Origin: M55B174 sp034716235
GTDB lineage: Bacteria > Patescibacteriota > Minisyncoccia > CAIUEV01 > JAHKAQ01
Assembly (NCBI GenBank): GCA_034716235.1
Contig: JAYEHH010000014.1
Coordinates: 1 to 43,761, forward strand
Reading direction: 5' to 3'
Length of the DNA stretch: 43,761 nucleotides
Position 1 is the first letter of the stretch; each line of letters starts with the position of its first letter. The notes below the pieces were generated by a model. That model was not told the DNA's origin and ran no database searches. It worked only from the letters and a program-made list of their open reading frames with translations. Both the position numbers and the translations under genes were made by a program. Shown here piece after piece: positions 6,651 to 14,717 of this stretch.

Positions 6651-7907
6651 CTATTTTCCTATTACTATTTTCAATAATTCTTCCAAGCCAACCATTTGCC
6701 CATCTTTTTCTTCTCTCCCCTTAATCTCATACTTACCCTCTTTCAATGTCTTTTTACTTGCAACTACTCGATACGGGATACCTATTAAATCACAATCAGC
6801 AAACTTTGCTCCAGCTAATTTATCTGCTCTATCATCCCATAAAACTTCAATGCCTTTTTGCTGGAGAATTTGATAAAGTTTTTGAGCATTTTCTTTTACT
6901 TGAGCATCACGAGGATCAAGCTCTAATAGATGGACTTGGAAAGGAGCAACAGATATTGGCCAAATTATTCCCCGTTCATCATTTTTAATTTCCACAATGG
7001 ATCCCATTAACCTCTGGAGACCAATGCCGTAGCACCCCATAACTGCTAGCTCTTTTTGACCGTCTTCTTTTGAATAAAATAAATCAAAAGGCTTGGAAAA
7101 TTTTACACCTAATTTGAAAATATTACCTACTTCAACCGCTTTTTTCTTTTTTAGTTTAGTATTCCCACACACTGGACATTTATAATCTTGGTCAGCTATA
7201 ATTTCTTTATTGATGGCCACTTTACACTTGTCACAAATGTAAATTAAATCTTCTCCAGCCAGAGTAAGTGTTTGAAATTCGTGGGAATATTTTGCAAAAG
7301 TACCTCCAGAAGCATAAGTCAAATATGTTTGGTCTTTAATCCCACACCGCTGAAAAATTTTTTGATACGTTTTTTTTACTTTCTCATAATAATTATCTAA
7401 ATCTTCCTGATCAGCATGGAAAGAATAAAGATCCTTCATTAAAAATTCTCTGGTTCGTAAAATCCCTGATTTTACCCGCTTCTCTCGACGAAATTTATTC
7501 TGGAATTGATAGACATATTGAGGTAAGTCTTTGTAGGAACTGATGAACTTTTTTGCTAACGGGACTAGAACTTCCTCATGAGTAGGACCTAGTACTAATT
7601 TATCGACATTACCTATTTTTATTTTATAGAGATCTTCTTCCATTGATTGCCAGCGATCAGTTTTCTCCCAATTTTTCTTAGGATGAAGCGTAGGCAAAAA
7701 AAGTTCTTGACCACCAACAAGTTCCATTTCTTCTCGGATGATATTTTCTATCTTCTTCATCACTCTCCAGCCTAAAGGCAATAAATTATAGACTCCCGCC
7801 GCTGATTTATCCACCAAACCCGCTTTAGTTAAAAGCTGAGCATTTAAACTAACCTCATCTTTGGAGATATCTTTGCTTGTTTTAGAAAAAAGTTTAGATT
7901 GAAGCAT
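6651..7907 (-). CDS. proS: Prolyl-tRNA synthetase without the INS editing domain
   Basis: ProRS charges tRNA-Pro. Class II features are clear: GPTHEE (108-112), motif 2 FQNKFRREKR...GILRTREFLMKD (135-159) and motif 3 GCYGIGLQRLMG (291-302), followed by an anticodon-binding domain. Standard bacterial ProRS is about 570 aa because a roughly 180-aa editing domain lies between motifs 2 and 3. Here the protein is 418 aa and that region is reduced to a short segment with two CxxC pairs (C225/C228 and C244/C247), a probable zinc ribbon. Post-transfer editing of mischarged Ala-tRNA is therefore probably absent from this enzyme. A good promoter lies just upstream. Confidence 0.95.
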   Translation of the reverse strand: MLQSKLFSKTSKDISKDEVSLNAQLLTKAGLVDKSAAGVYNLLPLGWRVMKKIENIIREEMELVGGQELFLPTLHPKKNWEKTDRWQSMEEDLYKIKIGNVDKLVLGPTHEEVLVPLAKKFISSYKDLPQYVYQFQNKFRREKRVKSGILRTREFLMKDLYSFHADQEDLDNYYEKVKKTYQKIFQRCGIKDQTYLTYASGGTFAKYSHEFQTLTLAGEDLIYICDKCKVAINKEIIADQDYKCPVCGNTKLKKKKAVEVGNIFKLGVKFSKPFDLFYSKEDGQKELAVMGCYGIGLQRLMGSIVEIKNDERGIIWPISVAPFQVHLLELDPRDAQVKENAQKLYQILQQKGIEVLWDDRADKLAGAKFADCDLIGIPYRVVASKKTLKEGKYEIKGREEKDGQMVGLEELLKIVIGK

Positions 7908-7938
7908 AAATTTAAAATAAAAATTGCTCTTTTAAGGT

Positions 7939-7966
7939 ATCATACTAGGCAATGAACAAATGTCAA
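7939..7966 (-). promoter_or_regulatory. Promoter of proS-mreB-tRNA-Arg
   Basis: On the minus strand TTGACA (7966-7961), 16 bp, TATGAT (7944-7939): 6/6 and 5/6 matches to the sigma-70 consensus. It sits in the 61-bp gap between murB and proS. Confidence 0.7.
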
Positions 7967-7968
7967 AA

Positions 7969-8916
7969 TTAAAGACCAATACAAACTATCTCTTGCTGCA
8001 GAGAAATCCCCCATTTATTGCTTACTTCAGTTTCCGCTAAATTAATTAAGGCTAAAATATCTTGGGCAGTTGCTCCCCCTAGATTAATAATAATATTTCC
8101 ATGTTCTGGTGAAATTTTAGCTTGACCAGCCTGCTTTCCCTCCAACCCAATTTTCTCTAACAAATAACCAGCTGGAATAAAATTAACATTTTTAAGTCCA
8201 GTTTTTTTCTGATAATTTTGGACCAAACCACTCCTTTGTTTTTCATCTTTTATTTCTTCAAGACCGATATGTTTAAAAATGCTACCAGCAGAAGGGTATT
8301 GACCGTAGGATTTATTCTTTCTTTTCTCTAAGATCCTATTCATTTCTTTTTCTAGTTCTTGGTAATCCCATGGCTCTGAAGAAAATTTAGCAGCTATAAT
8401 AACCAGATTTTTGCGATCAACAAAAATACTTCTCCTATATTTAAATTGACACTCAGATTTTTTTAAAACACCAAAAACCATTTTGTCAGTATCAAAAAAA
8501 TTTACCTCCAATAATGCATCCGATATCTCAGTCCCATAAGATCCAGCATTTCCTCTAATCGCTCCTCCAATTGTTCCGGGGATTCCTACCAATTTATGTA
8601 GCCCGCCATAACCTGCCCGAGTCATTTCTTGAATTAGTTTTAATAATAAATCGCCAGCTCCGACCTGAAAAATACCCTCTGCGTAATTAATGCCCATGGG
8701 CGCAAGCTTAACCGCCCATCCATTATATTCTTCAGTACAAAAAAGCAAGTTACTGGCTCTTCCCATAATGAAGTAGGGGAGTCGGCTTTTTTTAATTTCT
8801 TTAAATAATTTAGGCAAATCTTTCTCATCTTTTAATTCCACAAAATAACGAACCTTGCTTTTAATTTTAAAGCTGGATAGGGGAGTGACATTGAAATTTT
8901 CTTGGACAGAGAACAT
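7969..8916 (-). CDS. murB: UDP-N-acetylenolpyruvoylglucosamine reductase
   Basis: MurB is the FAD enzyme that reduces UDP-GlcNAc-enolpyruvate to UDP-MurNAc in the cytoplasm with NADPH. The FAD-binding motif is seen as YFIMGRASNLLF, then GGLHKLVGIPGTIGGAIRGNAGSYGTEI, and the catalytic-serine region as YPSAGSIFK. The C-terminal PEHGNIIINLG with a final helix is normal. At 315 aa it is a typical length. It is the last gene of the trmD-ftsW-murG-murC-murB cluster, 26 bp behind murC. Confidence 0.96.
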   Translation of the reverse strand: MFSVQENFNVTPLSSFKIKSKVRYFVELKDEKDLPKLFKEIKKSRLPYFIMGRASNLLFCTEEYNGWAVKLAPMGINYAEGIFQVGAGDLLLKLIQEMTRAGYGGLHKLVGIPGTIGGAIRGNAGSYGTEISDALLEVNFFDTDKMVFGVLKKSECQFKYRRSIFVDRKNLVIIAAKFSSEPWDYQELEKEMNRILEKRKNKSYGQYPSAGSIFKHIGLEEIKDEKQRSGLVQNYQKKTGLKNVNFIPAGYLLEKIGLEGKQAGQAKISPEHGNIIINLGGATAQDILALINLAETEVSNKWGISLQQEIVCIGL

Positions 8917-8942
8917 AGCAATTATAATTAGCTACTTTTTGT

Positions 8943-10337
8943 TTACTTAATTAAGGCATGTATTTTCCAAACATCTCCTGCTCCCATAGAAATAAAAACC
9001 GAGTTTTCATTCATCTCTTTAACAATAACGGGAGCTAATTTTTCAATGGTTGGTATGTGCTCCGCTTTTCCTCCTAACTGATTAACCAATCCCGCTAAAT
9101 GTTCAGAATTAAATTCTGCTTCGCTTTTCATTTCTCTGGCAGAGCTATAAATATCCAAAATATAAACCTGGTCGGCCAATGTTAGAGCTTGACCAAAAGC
9201 TTTAAAAAACTTTTTAGTACGTGAAAAAGTGTGCGGATGGAAAGCAACTATAATTTTCTTAGAAGGATATCTTTCTCTAATAGCTTTAAGGGTCATTTTT
9301 ATTTCCCGAGGATGATGAGCATAATCATCATACAAGACTCCCCTGCTGAAATTTTTTATTTTTTGAAGACGTCGTTCGCTTGATTTAAAATTTTCTAAAA
9401 TTTTAGTGGCCTTTTTAGCTGTTACTCCAAGCTGGTAAGCTGCAGTAATAGCAGTCAAAGCATTCAAGGCATTATGCTCCCCTAATAATTTTAAATTAAA
9501 AACAACCTCCTCTCCTTTTGGGATACTAAAAGTTATTTTCTGCCCACCAGTGGCCACAACTTCTCTGCTTATTAATTTAAATCCAGCTTTTTGATTATTG
9601 CCAAAATTTACACACTGGCAAGTTAAATTATTAGCAATCTCTTGAGATTTTTTATCTTCTGAGTTCGCAATTAAAAATCCTTTGGCTGGAATCTTCCGAA
9701 AAAAATCTTTAAAAACCTTTACATAGCTAGCCCGACTTTTAAAAAAATCAGGATGATCGTAGTCTATATTGGTAACTACCACCATTTTAGGATTATAATA
9801 TTGAAGTTTATTTTGATACTCGTCAGCTTCAATTATAAAATGCTGACCGTCTCCCGAAAGAGAAGCAGACCCCCAATTAATCACTTTGCTTCCTATTAAG
9901 GCCGTCGGATTCATTCCTGCCCCTCTTAAAATTTCAGCTAACATGGCCGAAGTTGTAGTCTTTCCATGAGTTCCACAAACCGCGATACCAAAAAGTTGGT
10001 TAAAAATTAATCCTATTGCTTCGGGACAATTTATTAAAATCCTTTTTGCTTTAAGCGCGGTAGCTATCTCTATATTATTATTTTTATTGTAAGCTGTGGA
10101 ATGAATAATTAAATCGACTTGCTGGGGAATGTTTTTTTTACTAAAACCTTTGTAAATTTTAACACCCACCTTTTTTAAAAGAGCATCGGTGTAAAATACA
10201 TCGGTCACATCTGAACCGCTCACTTTTATTCCTCTGGCAACTAAAATTTCTGCCAAGGCTGTCATTGCCGAGCCCTTCACTCCAATTAAATAAACAGAGT
10301 GAATAGTATCTATATTTAGATTAGTAACCAATTGCAT
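8943..10337 (-). CDS. murC: UDP-N-acetylmuramate--L-alanine ligase
   Basis: MurC adds L-Ala to UDP-MurNAc using ATP. The N-terminal Rossmann motif LIGVKGSAMTALAEIL (18-32), the P-loop GTHGKTTT (122-129), the EADEYQNKLQYYNPKMVVVTN region and DDYAHHPREIKMTL all fit MurC; DYAHHP is highly specific for the family. The 464-aa length is normal. The N-terminal glycine motif is GVKGSAM where many orthologues have GIGGSGM. It lies between murG (32 bp upstream) and murB on the same strand. Confidence 0.96.
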   Translation of the reverse strand: MQLVTNLNIDTIHSVYLIGVKGSAMTALAEILVARGIKVSGSDVTDVFYTDALLKKVGVKIYKGFSKKNIPQQVDLIIHSTAYNKNNNIEIATALKAKRILINCPEAIGLIFNQLFGIAVCGTHGKTTTSAMLAEILRGAGMNPTALIGSKVINWGSASLSGDGQHFIIEADEYQNKLQYYNPKMVVVTNIDYDHPDFFKSRASYVKVFKDFFRKIPAKGFLIANSEDKKSQEIANNLTCQCVNFGNNQKAGFKLISREVVATGGQKITFSIPKGEEVVFNLKLLGEHNALNALTAITAAYQLGVTAKKATKILENFKSSERRLQKIKNFSRGVLYDDYAHHPREIKMTLKAIRERYPSKKIIVAFHPHTFSRTKKFFKAFGQALTLADQVYILDIYSSAREMKSEAEFNSEHLAGLVNQLGGKAEHIPTIEKLAPVIVKEMNENSVFISMGAGDVWKIHALIK

Positions 10338-10369
10338 AAATAAAAGAATAATTAATTATCACTGAAAGC

Positions 10370-11512
10370 TTACTCTTTTTCAAAAAAACCTTTGCCCTTT
10401 ATAGCTCCTATCTTAGCAAGATAAACCAGACTCTCTGTAATTTTTTCCGCAGCATCTGGATGATAAAATTGAGCTATCGCTTGACTCATTTTTTCTCTAA
10501 GCCCTACATCTTCCATAATCCTATCAATCTTAGTTAGTAAAAGTCTGTCTCGTAAATTAGCCTCTTCTACAATAACCGTCCCTCCTTTTTTAGCGATTGC
10601 ATAGGCATTATACAGCTGGTGACCGTTGGCACTTTTTCTAAGAGGAATAAGAATAGACGGTTTTCTTACAGCTGCAATTTCCACAATAGAACCAGCTCCT
10701 GCTCTAGAAATCACTAAATCACAAATCTTATAAGCATGGATGATTTCATTCCCTAAAAATTCATATGGATGATAATCTGACCTCCCTATTTTAATCCCTC
10801 TCCGACCAGCAATTTCTTTTACTTTGGATAAATTACCCTTCCCTACCTGATGGATGATCTGATAAGACTCTAGCAAGGATGGTAATATTCCTAAAATTCT
10901 TTCATTAATAATTTCAGACCCCTGGCTCCCTCCTATAATTAAGAGCACCGGTTTTTGAGGGCGAAGATTAAAAAATTCTCTAGCTTTTTCTATATTCCCT
11001 TCTCTGATGTTAGCTCTGATAGGATTACCGGTAACTAGAACCTTACGGGCATTAAAGTATTTTTTAGAAGACGTGAATGAAATGGCTATTCTGTCAGCCA
11101 ATTTACCCATCAAAATATTAGCTCGTCCTGGAAACACATCTGATTCATGAATTAAAACAGGAATCCAATAAACTCTAGCGGCTAAGGTTGGAGCAACGCT
11201 CCCATATCCTCCTTTAGAAAAAACCACATCTGGCATAAAAAATAGCACATAAACCAAACTTTGAATTAAACCGATAGGAAATTTGAAAATATCTAATATA
11301 TTTTCAAAAGACCAGTATCGTCTCCACTTGGCAGTTAAAATTCCTTGAGTCTTAATCCCGTTATCTTTTAATATTTTTCTAGAAAAATCATTAACTGGAC
11401 CAATAAATAAAATTTCTGTTTCTACTCCTTTTAATTGTTTAATTTTTTCTGCTATGGCTAATAGAGGATACAGATGCCCTCCTGTGCCACCCCCAGTTAA
11501 AAGTATTTTCAT
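10370..11512 (-). CDS. murG: Undecaprenyldiphospho-muramoylpentapeptide beta-N-acetylglucosaminyltransferase
   Basis: MurG transfers GlcNAc to lipid I to make lipid II at the inner face of the membrane. The GT-B enzyme shows the N-terminal GGGTGGHLYPLLAIAE (7-22), the HESDVFPGRAN motif, GGSQGS (second-domain loop) and the UDP-GlcNAc-binding SRAGAGSIVEIA, all highly diagnostic. The protein is 380 aa, slightly longer than usual. Its ATG overlaps the ftsW TGA (ATGA), so the lipid II synthase is translationally coupled to the SEDS protein. Confidence 0.97.
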   Translation of the reverse strand: MKILLTGGGTGGHLYPLLAIAEKIKQLKGVETEILFIGPVNDFSRKILKDNGIKTQGILTAKWRRYWSFENILDIFKFPIGLIQSLVYVLFFMPDVVFSKGGYGSVAPTLAARVYWIPVLIHESDVFPGRANILMGKLADRIAISFTSSKKYFNARKVLVTGNPIRANIREGNIEKAREFFNLRPQKPVLLIIGGSQGSEIINERILGILPSLLESYQIIHQVGKGNLSKVKEIAGRRGIKIGRSDYHPYEFLGNEIIHAYKICDLVISRAGAGSIVEIAAVRKPSILIPLRKSANGHQLYNAYAIAKKGGTVIVEEANLRDRLLLTKIDRIMEDVGLREKMSQAIAQFYHPDAAEKITESLVYLAKIGAIKGKGFFEKE

Positions 11513-12606
11513 GGTGTTATTTTTTTAGAAATATTTAAAAGAATCCCTGAAGCTATTAAAACTATGATTAAAGCTGAGCCCCCATAGGACACAAAAGGAA
11601 GCGGAATTCCAGTCAGGGGCATCAAGGATGTAATAGCGGCAATATTAATGAAGGCCTGAAAAGTTATCCATGCAGTAATTCCACCTGCTACCAATTTCCC
11701 AAAAAAATCTGGAGCTTTTTTAGTAATCATAAAACCTCGCCAACCTATAACAATAAATAGAAGAACCAAAACTACTCCCCCTATCAATCCTAGCTCTTCA
11801 CATAGTATAGCATAAATAGAATCTCCTACAGGTTCTGGGAGGTAAAGGAACTTTTGGCGTCCATGTCCCAATCCTATCCCCCAAAGTCCTCCACTGCCAA
11901 TAGCAATTAAAGCCTGATTAATTTGATACCCAATCCCCTGCGGATCTGTCCCTGGATTAAGAAAAACAGTCAGTCGAGCCATTCTATAAGGAGCAAGTTT
12001 CACCATAAAAAATAGTGCTACTATGCCTACCATTAAAAGAGAAGCCAAATGAGATAGCTTACCAGAAGCTAAGAAAAAAATCACCATAGAAATAATGACT
12101 ATCATCCCCAGTGTCCCCACATCGGGTTGCATAAAAACAAGAAGAGACATAACAGCCAATATTCCCAGAAACGGGAAAAAACCCTCCATAAAACTACGTA
12201 TTTTGTCTCTCTTACTGGCAAACCAAGCAGCTAAATATAGAATCATTGCCAGCTTAGCTACTTCCGTCGGCTGAAAACTGATAGGACCTAAGACTAGCCA
12301 ACGGGCAGCTCCTTTATGTACCTGACCAATTCCAGGTATCAATACTAGAATTAAAGTAACCAACGCAAAAATAAAAAACGGAAAAGCAAACTTTTCCAGT
12401 CGGTGGTAATCAATGTTTTGGAAAATCATCCAAAAAACAAGCCCTGGAATTATTCCATAGAATAATTGATGATAAAAATAATGGTAAGGTTCTCCAAAAT
12501 TATTTAAAGAAAGCGCTATTCCTGCCGAAAAAATCATTACCAGTCCAAAAATTACCAAGGCAAAAATAGTAATCATCAATGGTTTGTCTGCGTGATTATT
12601 TTTCAT
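11509..12606 (-). CDS. ftsW: SEDS-family peptidoglycan glycosyltransferase FtsW
   Basis: SEDS proteins polymerise glycan strands from lipid II in the membrane. This 365-aa protein has about ten hydrophobic segments, the QPDVGTLGM loop with the catalytic Asp region, the extracellular loop with PQGIGYQINQALIAIGSGG..G.GLG.GRQK, and the C-terminal LTGIPLPFVSYGGSALI signature. FtsW rather than RodA is chosen because it is sandwiched with murG and murC in a dcw-like order. Both ends overlap neighbours by ATGA (trmD upstream, murG downstream). Confidence 0.95.
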   Translation of the reverse strand: MKNNHADKPLMITIFALVIFGLVMIFSAGIALSLNNFGEPYHYFYHQLFYGIIPGLVFWMIFQNIDYHRLEKFAFPFFIFALVTLILVLIPGIGQVHKGAARWLVLGPISFQPTEVAKLAMILYLAAWFASKRDKIRSFMEGFFPFLGILAVMSLLVFMQPDVGTLGMIVIISMVIFFLASGKLSHLASLLMVGIVALFFMVKLAPYRMARLTVFLNPGTDPQGIGYQINQALIAIGSGGLWGIGLGHGRQKFLYLPEPVGDSIYAILCEELGLIGGVVLVLLFIVIGWRGFMITKKAPDFFGKLVAGGITAWITFQAFINIAAITSLMPLTGIPLPFVSYGGSALIIVLIASGILLNISKKITP

Positions 12607-13250
12607 AACATCTTTTTATTTTTTTCTTTCCATTGTTTTATTTTCTGATGATTCCCAGAAAGAAGCACTGAGGGGACTTTCCAATCTTTAAACAGCTTGG
12701 GCTTAGTATACTGTGGATATTCAACAATCTTTTCTTCCGTAAAAGATTCCTCGATTAATGAATCCTGGTTGCCCAAAATACCAGGGATTAATCTCATGAC
12801 ACTGTCCATTATTACGGCAGCTCCTAACTCACCGCCAGTCAGAACATATTGCCCAATAGAAACTTCTTCATCACATATATAATCTGCTACTCGTTGATCG
12901 ACTCCTTCGTATCTGCCACAAATCAGAATTAACTGATCATATTTAAGATATGTTTGAGCTTTTTTTTGATTAAAGGGTTTCCCCTTGGCCGAAAGAAGCA
13001 CTACTCGTGTTTTCCCATTTTTCTTTTTTATAGCTTTCACTGCCCGACAGATTGGTTTTATTTTCATAATCATCCCCGCTCCACCTCCATAAGGAGTGTC
13101 ATCTACCGTTCTGTGTTTATCCTTAGTCCACTTTCTTAAATCATGAAATTTAATGCGGACCTTTTTAGTTTTAACGGCCATACCTAAAATACTTTCTTTA
13201 AAGTAAGAATCTAGAATGTTTGGAAAAATGGTAATAATGTCAAAGTTCAT
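12603..13250 (-). CDS. trmD: tRNA (guanine-37-N1)-methyltransferase
   Basis: TrmD uses AdoMet to make m1G37 in tRNAs reading CNN codons and prevents frameshifts. The deep-trefoil-knot SPOUT motifs are present: VDDTPYGGGAGMIMK, LICGRYEGVDQRV and ISIGQYVLTGGELGAAV..D...RLIPG. I place the start at MNFDIITIFPN (ATG 13250, 215 aa). The longer open frame from 13343 would add 31 residues encoded by a dispersed palindrome (13269-13297), which is not family sequence. trmD usually sits with rpsP/rplS; here it leads a peptidoglycan cluster and overlaps ftsW by ATGA. Confidence 0.95.
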   Translation of the reverse strand: MNFDIITIFPNILDSYFKESILGMAVKTKKVRIKFHDLRKWTKDKHRTVDDTPYGGGAGMIMKIKPICRAVKAIKKKNGKTRVVLLSAKGKPFNQKKAQTYLKYDQLILICGRYEGVDQRVADYICDEEVSIGQYVLTGGELGAAVIMDSVMRLIPGILGNQDSLIEESFTEEKIVEYPQYTKPKLFKDWKVPSVLLSGNHQKIKQWKEKNKKML

Positions 13251-13268
13251 AGATAAAGTATAAAGTTT

Positions 13269-13297
13269 GTAGAAACGGGTTTCAAACCCGTCTCTAC
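13269..13297. repeat. Dispersed GTAGAG-type palindrome, copy 2
   Basis: GTAGAAACGGGTTT (13269-13282), one base, then AAACCCGTCTCTAC (13284-13297): 14-bp arms with a single mismatch. It lies 18 bp upstream of the trmD start, so it would be a hairpin in the leader. A nearly identical perfect copy is inside the prepilin peptidase gene at 30445. It accounts for the open frame extending upstream of trmD. Confidence 0.8.
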
Positions 13298-13328
13298 GGT
13301 TAAAATTAGCTTCTTCTAAATTTGCTTT

Positions 13329-13410
13329 GGATTGCTTCGTCATTTCATTCCTCGCAAAGACAAGTCCATTGTTAGTCGTTAGTCGTTAGTCGCGAAGCGT
13401 TGCGAAGCAA
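13329..13410. repeat. Decayed dispersed repeat and GTTAGTC triplication
   Basis: 13329-13364 contains ATTGCTTCGTCATTTCATTC followed by CTCGCAAAGACAA. This closely resembles the widespread bacterial interspersed repeat whose reverse strand reads like TTGCGAGGAACGAAGTGACG. It is followed by three tandem copies of GTTAGTC (about 13373-13393), then GCGAAGC twice. With the trmD leader hairpin and the khpA promoter this accounts for the 312-bp gap between genes. Confidence 0.55.
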
Positions 13411-13422
13411 AATGTCACTTTA

Positions 13423-13451
13423 TTGACTATAAACATTATTTTTGTTACAAT
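13423..13451 (+). promoter_or_regulatory. Promoter of khpA
   Basis: TTGACT (13423-13428), exactly 17 bp, TACAAT (13446-13451): 5/6 and 5/6 consensus matches. A start about 7 bp downstream would give a leader of roughly 105 nt that begins close to a strong hairpin. Confidence 0.75.
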
Positions 13452-13462
13452 CAAGTTAAATT

Positions 13463-13500
13463 AAAAGGCAAGGTTGTTGTCGAACAATTTAAAGCCTTTT
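13463..13500 (+). promoter_or_regulatory. Two-tier leader hairpin upstream of khpA
   Basis: AAAAGGC (13463-13469) pairs with GCCTTTT (13494-13500). Inside it TTGTT (13474-13478) and AACAA (13483-13487) close a GTCG loop. The outer helix ends in four Ts, so it could work as an attenuator or a protein-binding leader element at the 5' end of the khpA transcript. Confidence 0.45.
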
Positions 13501-13562
13501 CTATTTAAAACTTGCTGATTTAAGAAAGGCAAGATTATAAGATAACCAGTAATGATTAACAA

Positions 13563-13916
13563 ATGGCAGAACAAGAACAAGACCAAGGCTTTGTAGAATA
13601 CATAGTCAAGGCAATCGTGGACAACCCAAATGATGTAAAAACAACCAGAACGGTTGACGAAATGGGAGTACTTATTACTCTCGATGTCAATCAAGAAGAC
13701 ATGGGAATGGTTATCGGCAGAGAGGGAGCAACAGCAAAATCTCTCCGAACACTCTTAAGAGTGGTAGGTGCTAGAAATAACGCCAGAGTAAACCTAAAGA
13801 TTAATGAGCCAGAAGGTTCTACTAGGACTCCTTACACTCCAAGAGAAAATAAAAAACCGGTAGAAAAACCGGAGAAGAAAGATATTGAAGATGTAGTAGA
13901 AGATTTAAAAATCTAA
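13563..13916 (+). CDS. khpA: KH-domain RNA-binding protein KhpA
   Basis: The protein is a single type II KH domain followed by an acidic/basic tail. FVEYIVKAIVDNPNDV at the start and GMVIGREGATAKSLRTLLRVVG with the GxxG RNA-binding loop (GREG, about residues 59-62) are diagnostic. KhpA with KhpB binds many RNAs and influences cell division and wall synthesis in Gram-positives. The 117-aa length is long for KhpA because of a C-terminal extension (PRENKKPVEKPEKKDIEDVVEDLKI). In many bacteria khpA follows rpsP and precedes trmD; here it is alone, divergent from trmD, with its own promoter and terminator. Confidence 0.92.
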   Translation: MAEQEQDQGFVEYIVKAIVDNPNDVKTTRTVDEMGVLITLDVNQEDMGMVIGREGATAKSLRTLLRVVGARNNARVNLKINEPEGSTRTPYTPRENKKPVEKPEKKDIEDVVEDLKI

Positions 13917-13942
13917 CCTACTCTCAATTCAATAAACTACCA

Positions 13943-13970
13943 CAAAAAGCCACCTCAAGGTGGCTTTTTG
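13943..13970. terminator. Bidirectional rho-independent terminator
   Basis: CAAAAAGCCACC (13943-13954), loop TCAA, GGTGGCTTTTTG (13959-13970): a perfect 12-bp stem with A/T tracts on both ends. It can terminate khpA on the plus strand and the convergent DUF5674-module transcript on the minus strand. Confidence 0.9.
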
Positions 13971-14020
13971 TAACTTTAGTAGAAATTTTTTTTATTTCTT
14001 GTTGTATAAAATTTTAAAAA

Positions 14021-14353
14021 CTACTCTTGTTTTAATCTCGCGGCAAAATTAAAATAAAAAAAGTATTTCTGCCATTCAGAGCTATTGGCATTATATATAT
14101 TATCACCGATAAAAAAATCTGAAAACATTTCGCGAACACGCAAAATTTCTTTTAATCTTTTTTTATTTTTTCTATCTGCCACAGTCAAGTCAATAAGTTC
14201 TAAAAAACGCTCAAAAGCATTTTCAGCATATTTTTTACGTTTATTCTTCCATTTAATCGATCTCTCCACCTCACTGCCAATATTAGCCATTTGTTCCATA
14301 AATGATAAATTGTTCCATCGTCCCTTAGCCATTTCTTGATGTATCGTATTCAT
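14021..14353 (-). CDS. Small uncharacterised partner of the DUF5674-type gene
   Basis: The 110-aa protein starts MNTIHQEMAKGRWNNLSFME and looks all-helical and soluble, with the segments ANIGSEVERSIKWKN, AFERFLELIDLTVAD and FSDFFIGDNIYN. I have the impression of similar proteins (IHQ...GRWN.LSF.EQ.A.IGSEVERA) beside DUF5674 genes in other bacteria, but know of no assigned function. Its ATG overlaps the upstream gene's stop by ATGA, so the two proteins are probably made in fixed ratio and act together. The conserved Ser-Glu-Val-Glu-Arg and His/Arg-rich start suggest a four-helix fold. Toxin-antitoxin is possible but unsupported. Confidence 0.8.
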   Translation of the reverse strand: MNTIHQEMAKGRWNNLSFMEQMANIGSEVERSIKWKNKRKKYAENAFERFLELIDLTVADRKNKKRLKEILRVREMFSDFFIGDNIYNANSSEWQKYFFYFNFAARLKQE

Positions 14354-14694
14354 TTTATTACTAAATTTGAAATTATTTCAACAACTTTTTTCCTGATAGT
14401 CTCATCCTCTACCCCACGGCTTCGGTTGCCTTGTGACGGACGCAAATTTATCATGGAATCAAATTCAATAAAATCCTCTTCCCCATAGAATTCAGGATAA
14501 AGATTCACACCCCAAAGATCTTTTTGTTGAGATCCTTTTTCTATAAGCAAACTCTCTTCATCGGCGTGCAATTCAGCATCAACAACCATAATGCAATTTT
14601 CAACATCAACTACAGCTTTAACTAAATCCCCGAACATCTTTGAAGCCATTTCCGAGAGTTCCTTTGTGCTAATTTTTTCATCAATTATTTTCAT
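14350..14694 (-). CDS. DUF5674-family protein
   Basis: The 114-aa protein has the pattern I recognise as DUF5674: MKII...STKELSEMASKMFG.LVKAVVDVE, then MVVDAELHADEESLLIEKGS, the QKDLWGVNLYPE segment, and IEFDSMINLRPSQGNRSRGVED near the end. The last stretch, with its conserved Asn, Arg, Ser, Gln, Asn, Arg and Arg, looks like a binding or catalytic site, but the function is unknown to me. It is coupled to the downstream 110-aa gene by a 4-bp overlap. It lies 23 bp after a 39-aa ORF and shares a strand with the two-component system upstream. Confidence 0.85.
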   Translation of the reverse strand: MKIIDEKISTKELSEMASKMFGDLVKAVVDVENCIMVVDAELHADEESLLIEKGSQQKDLWGVNLYPEFYGEEDFIEFDSMINLRPSQGNRSRGVEDETIRKKVVEIISNLVIK

Positions 14695-14717
14695 TCTATT
14701 TTTAAAATTGGCTATTT

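Noticed and set aside
13251..13343. 31-residue N-terminal extension of trmD
   Set aside because: The extension is read through a dispersed palindrome (13269-13297); the family N-terminus begins at MNFDIITIFPN.
13373..13393. Short tandem repeats as a CRISPR array
   Set aside because: The units are seven bases with no spacers and there are no cas genes.
13461..13694. Minus-strand 77-aa open frame over khpA
   Set aside because: Antisense to the KH domain and to the leader hairpin; no start signals.
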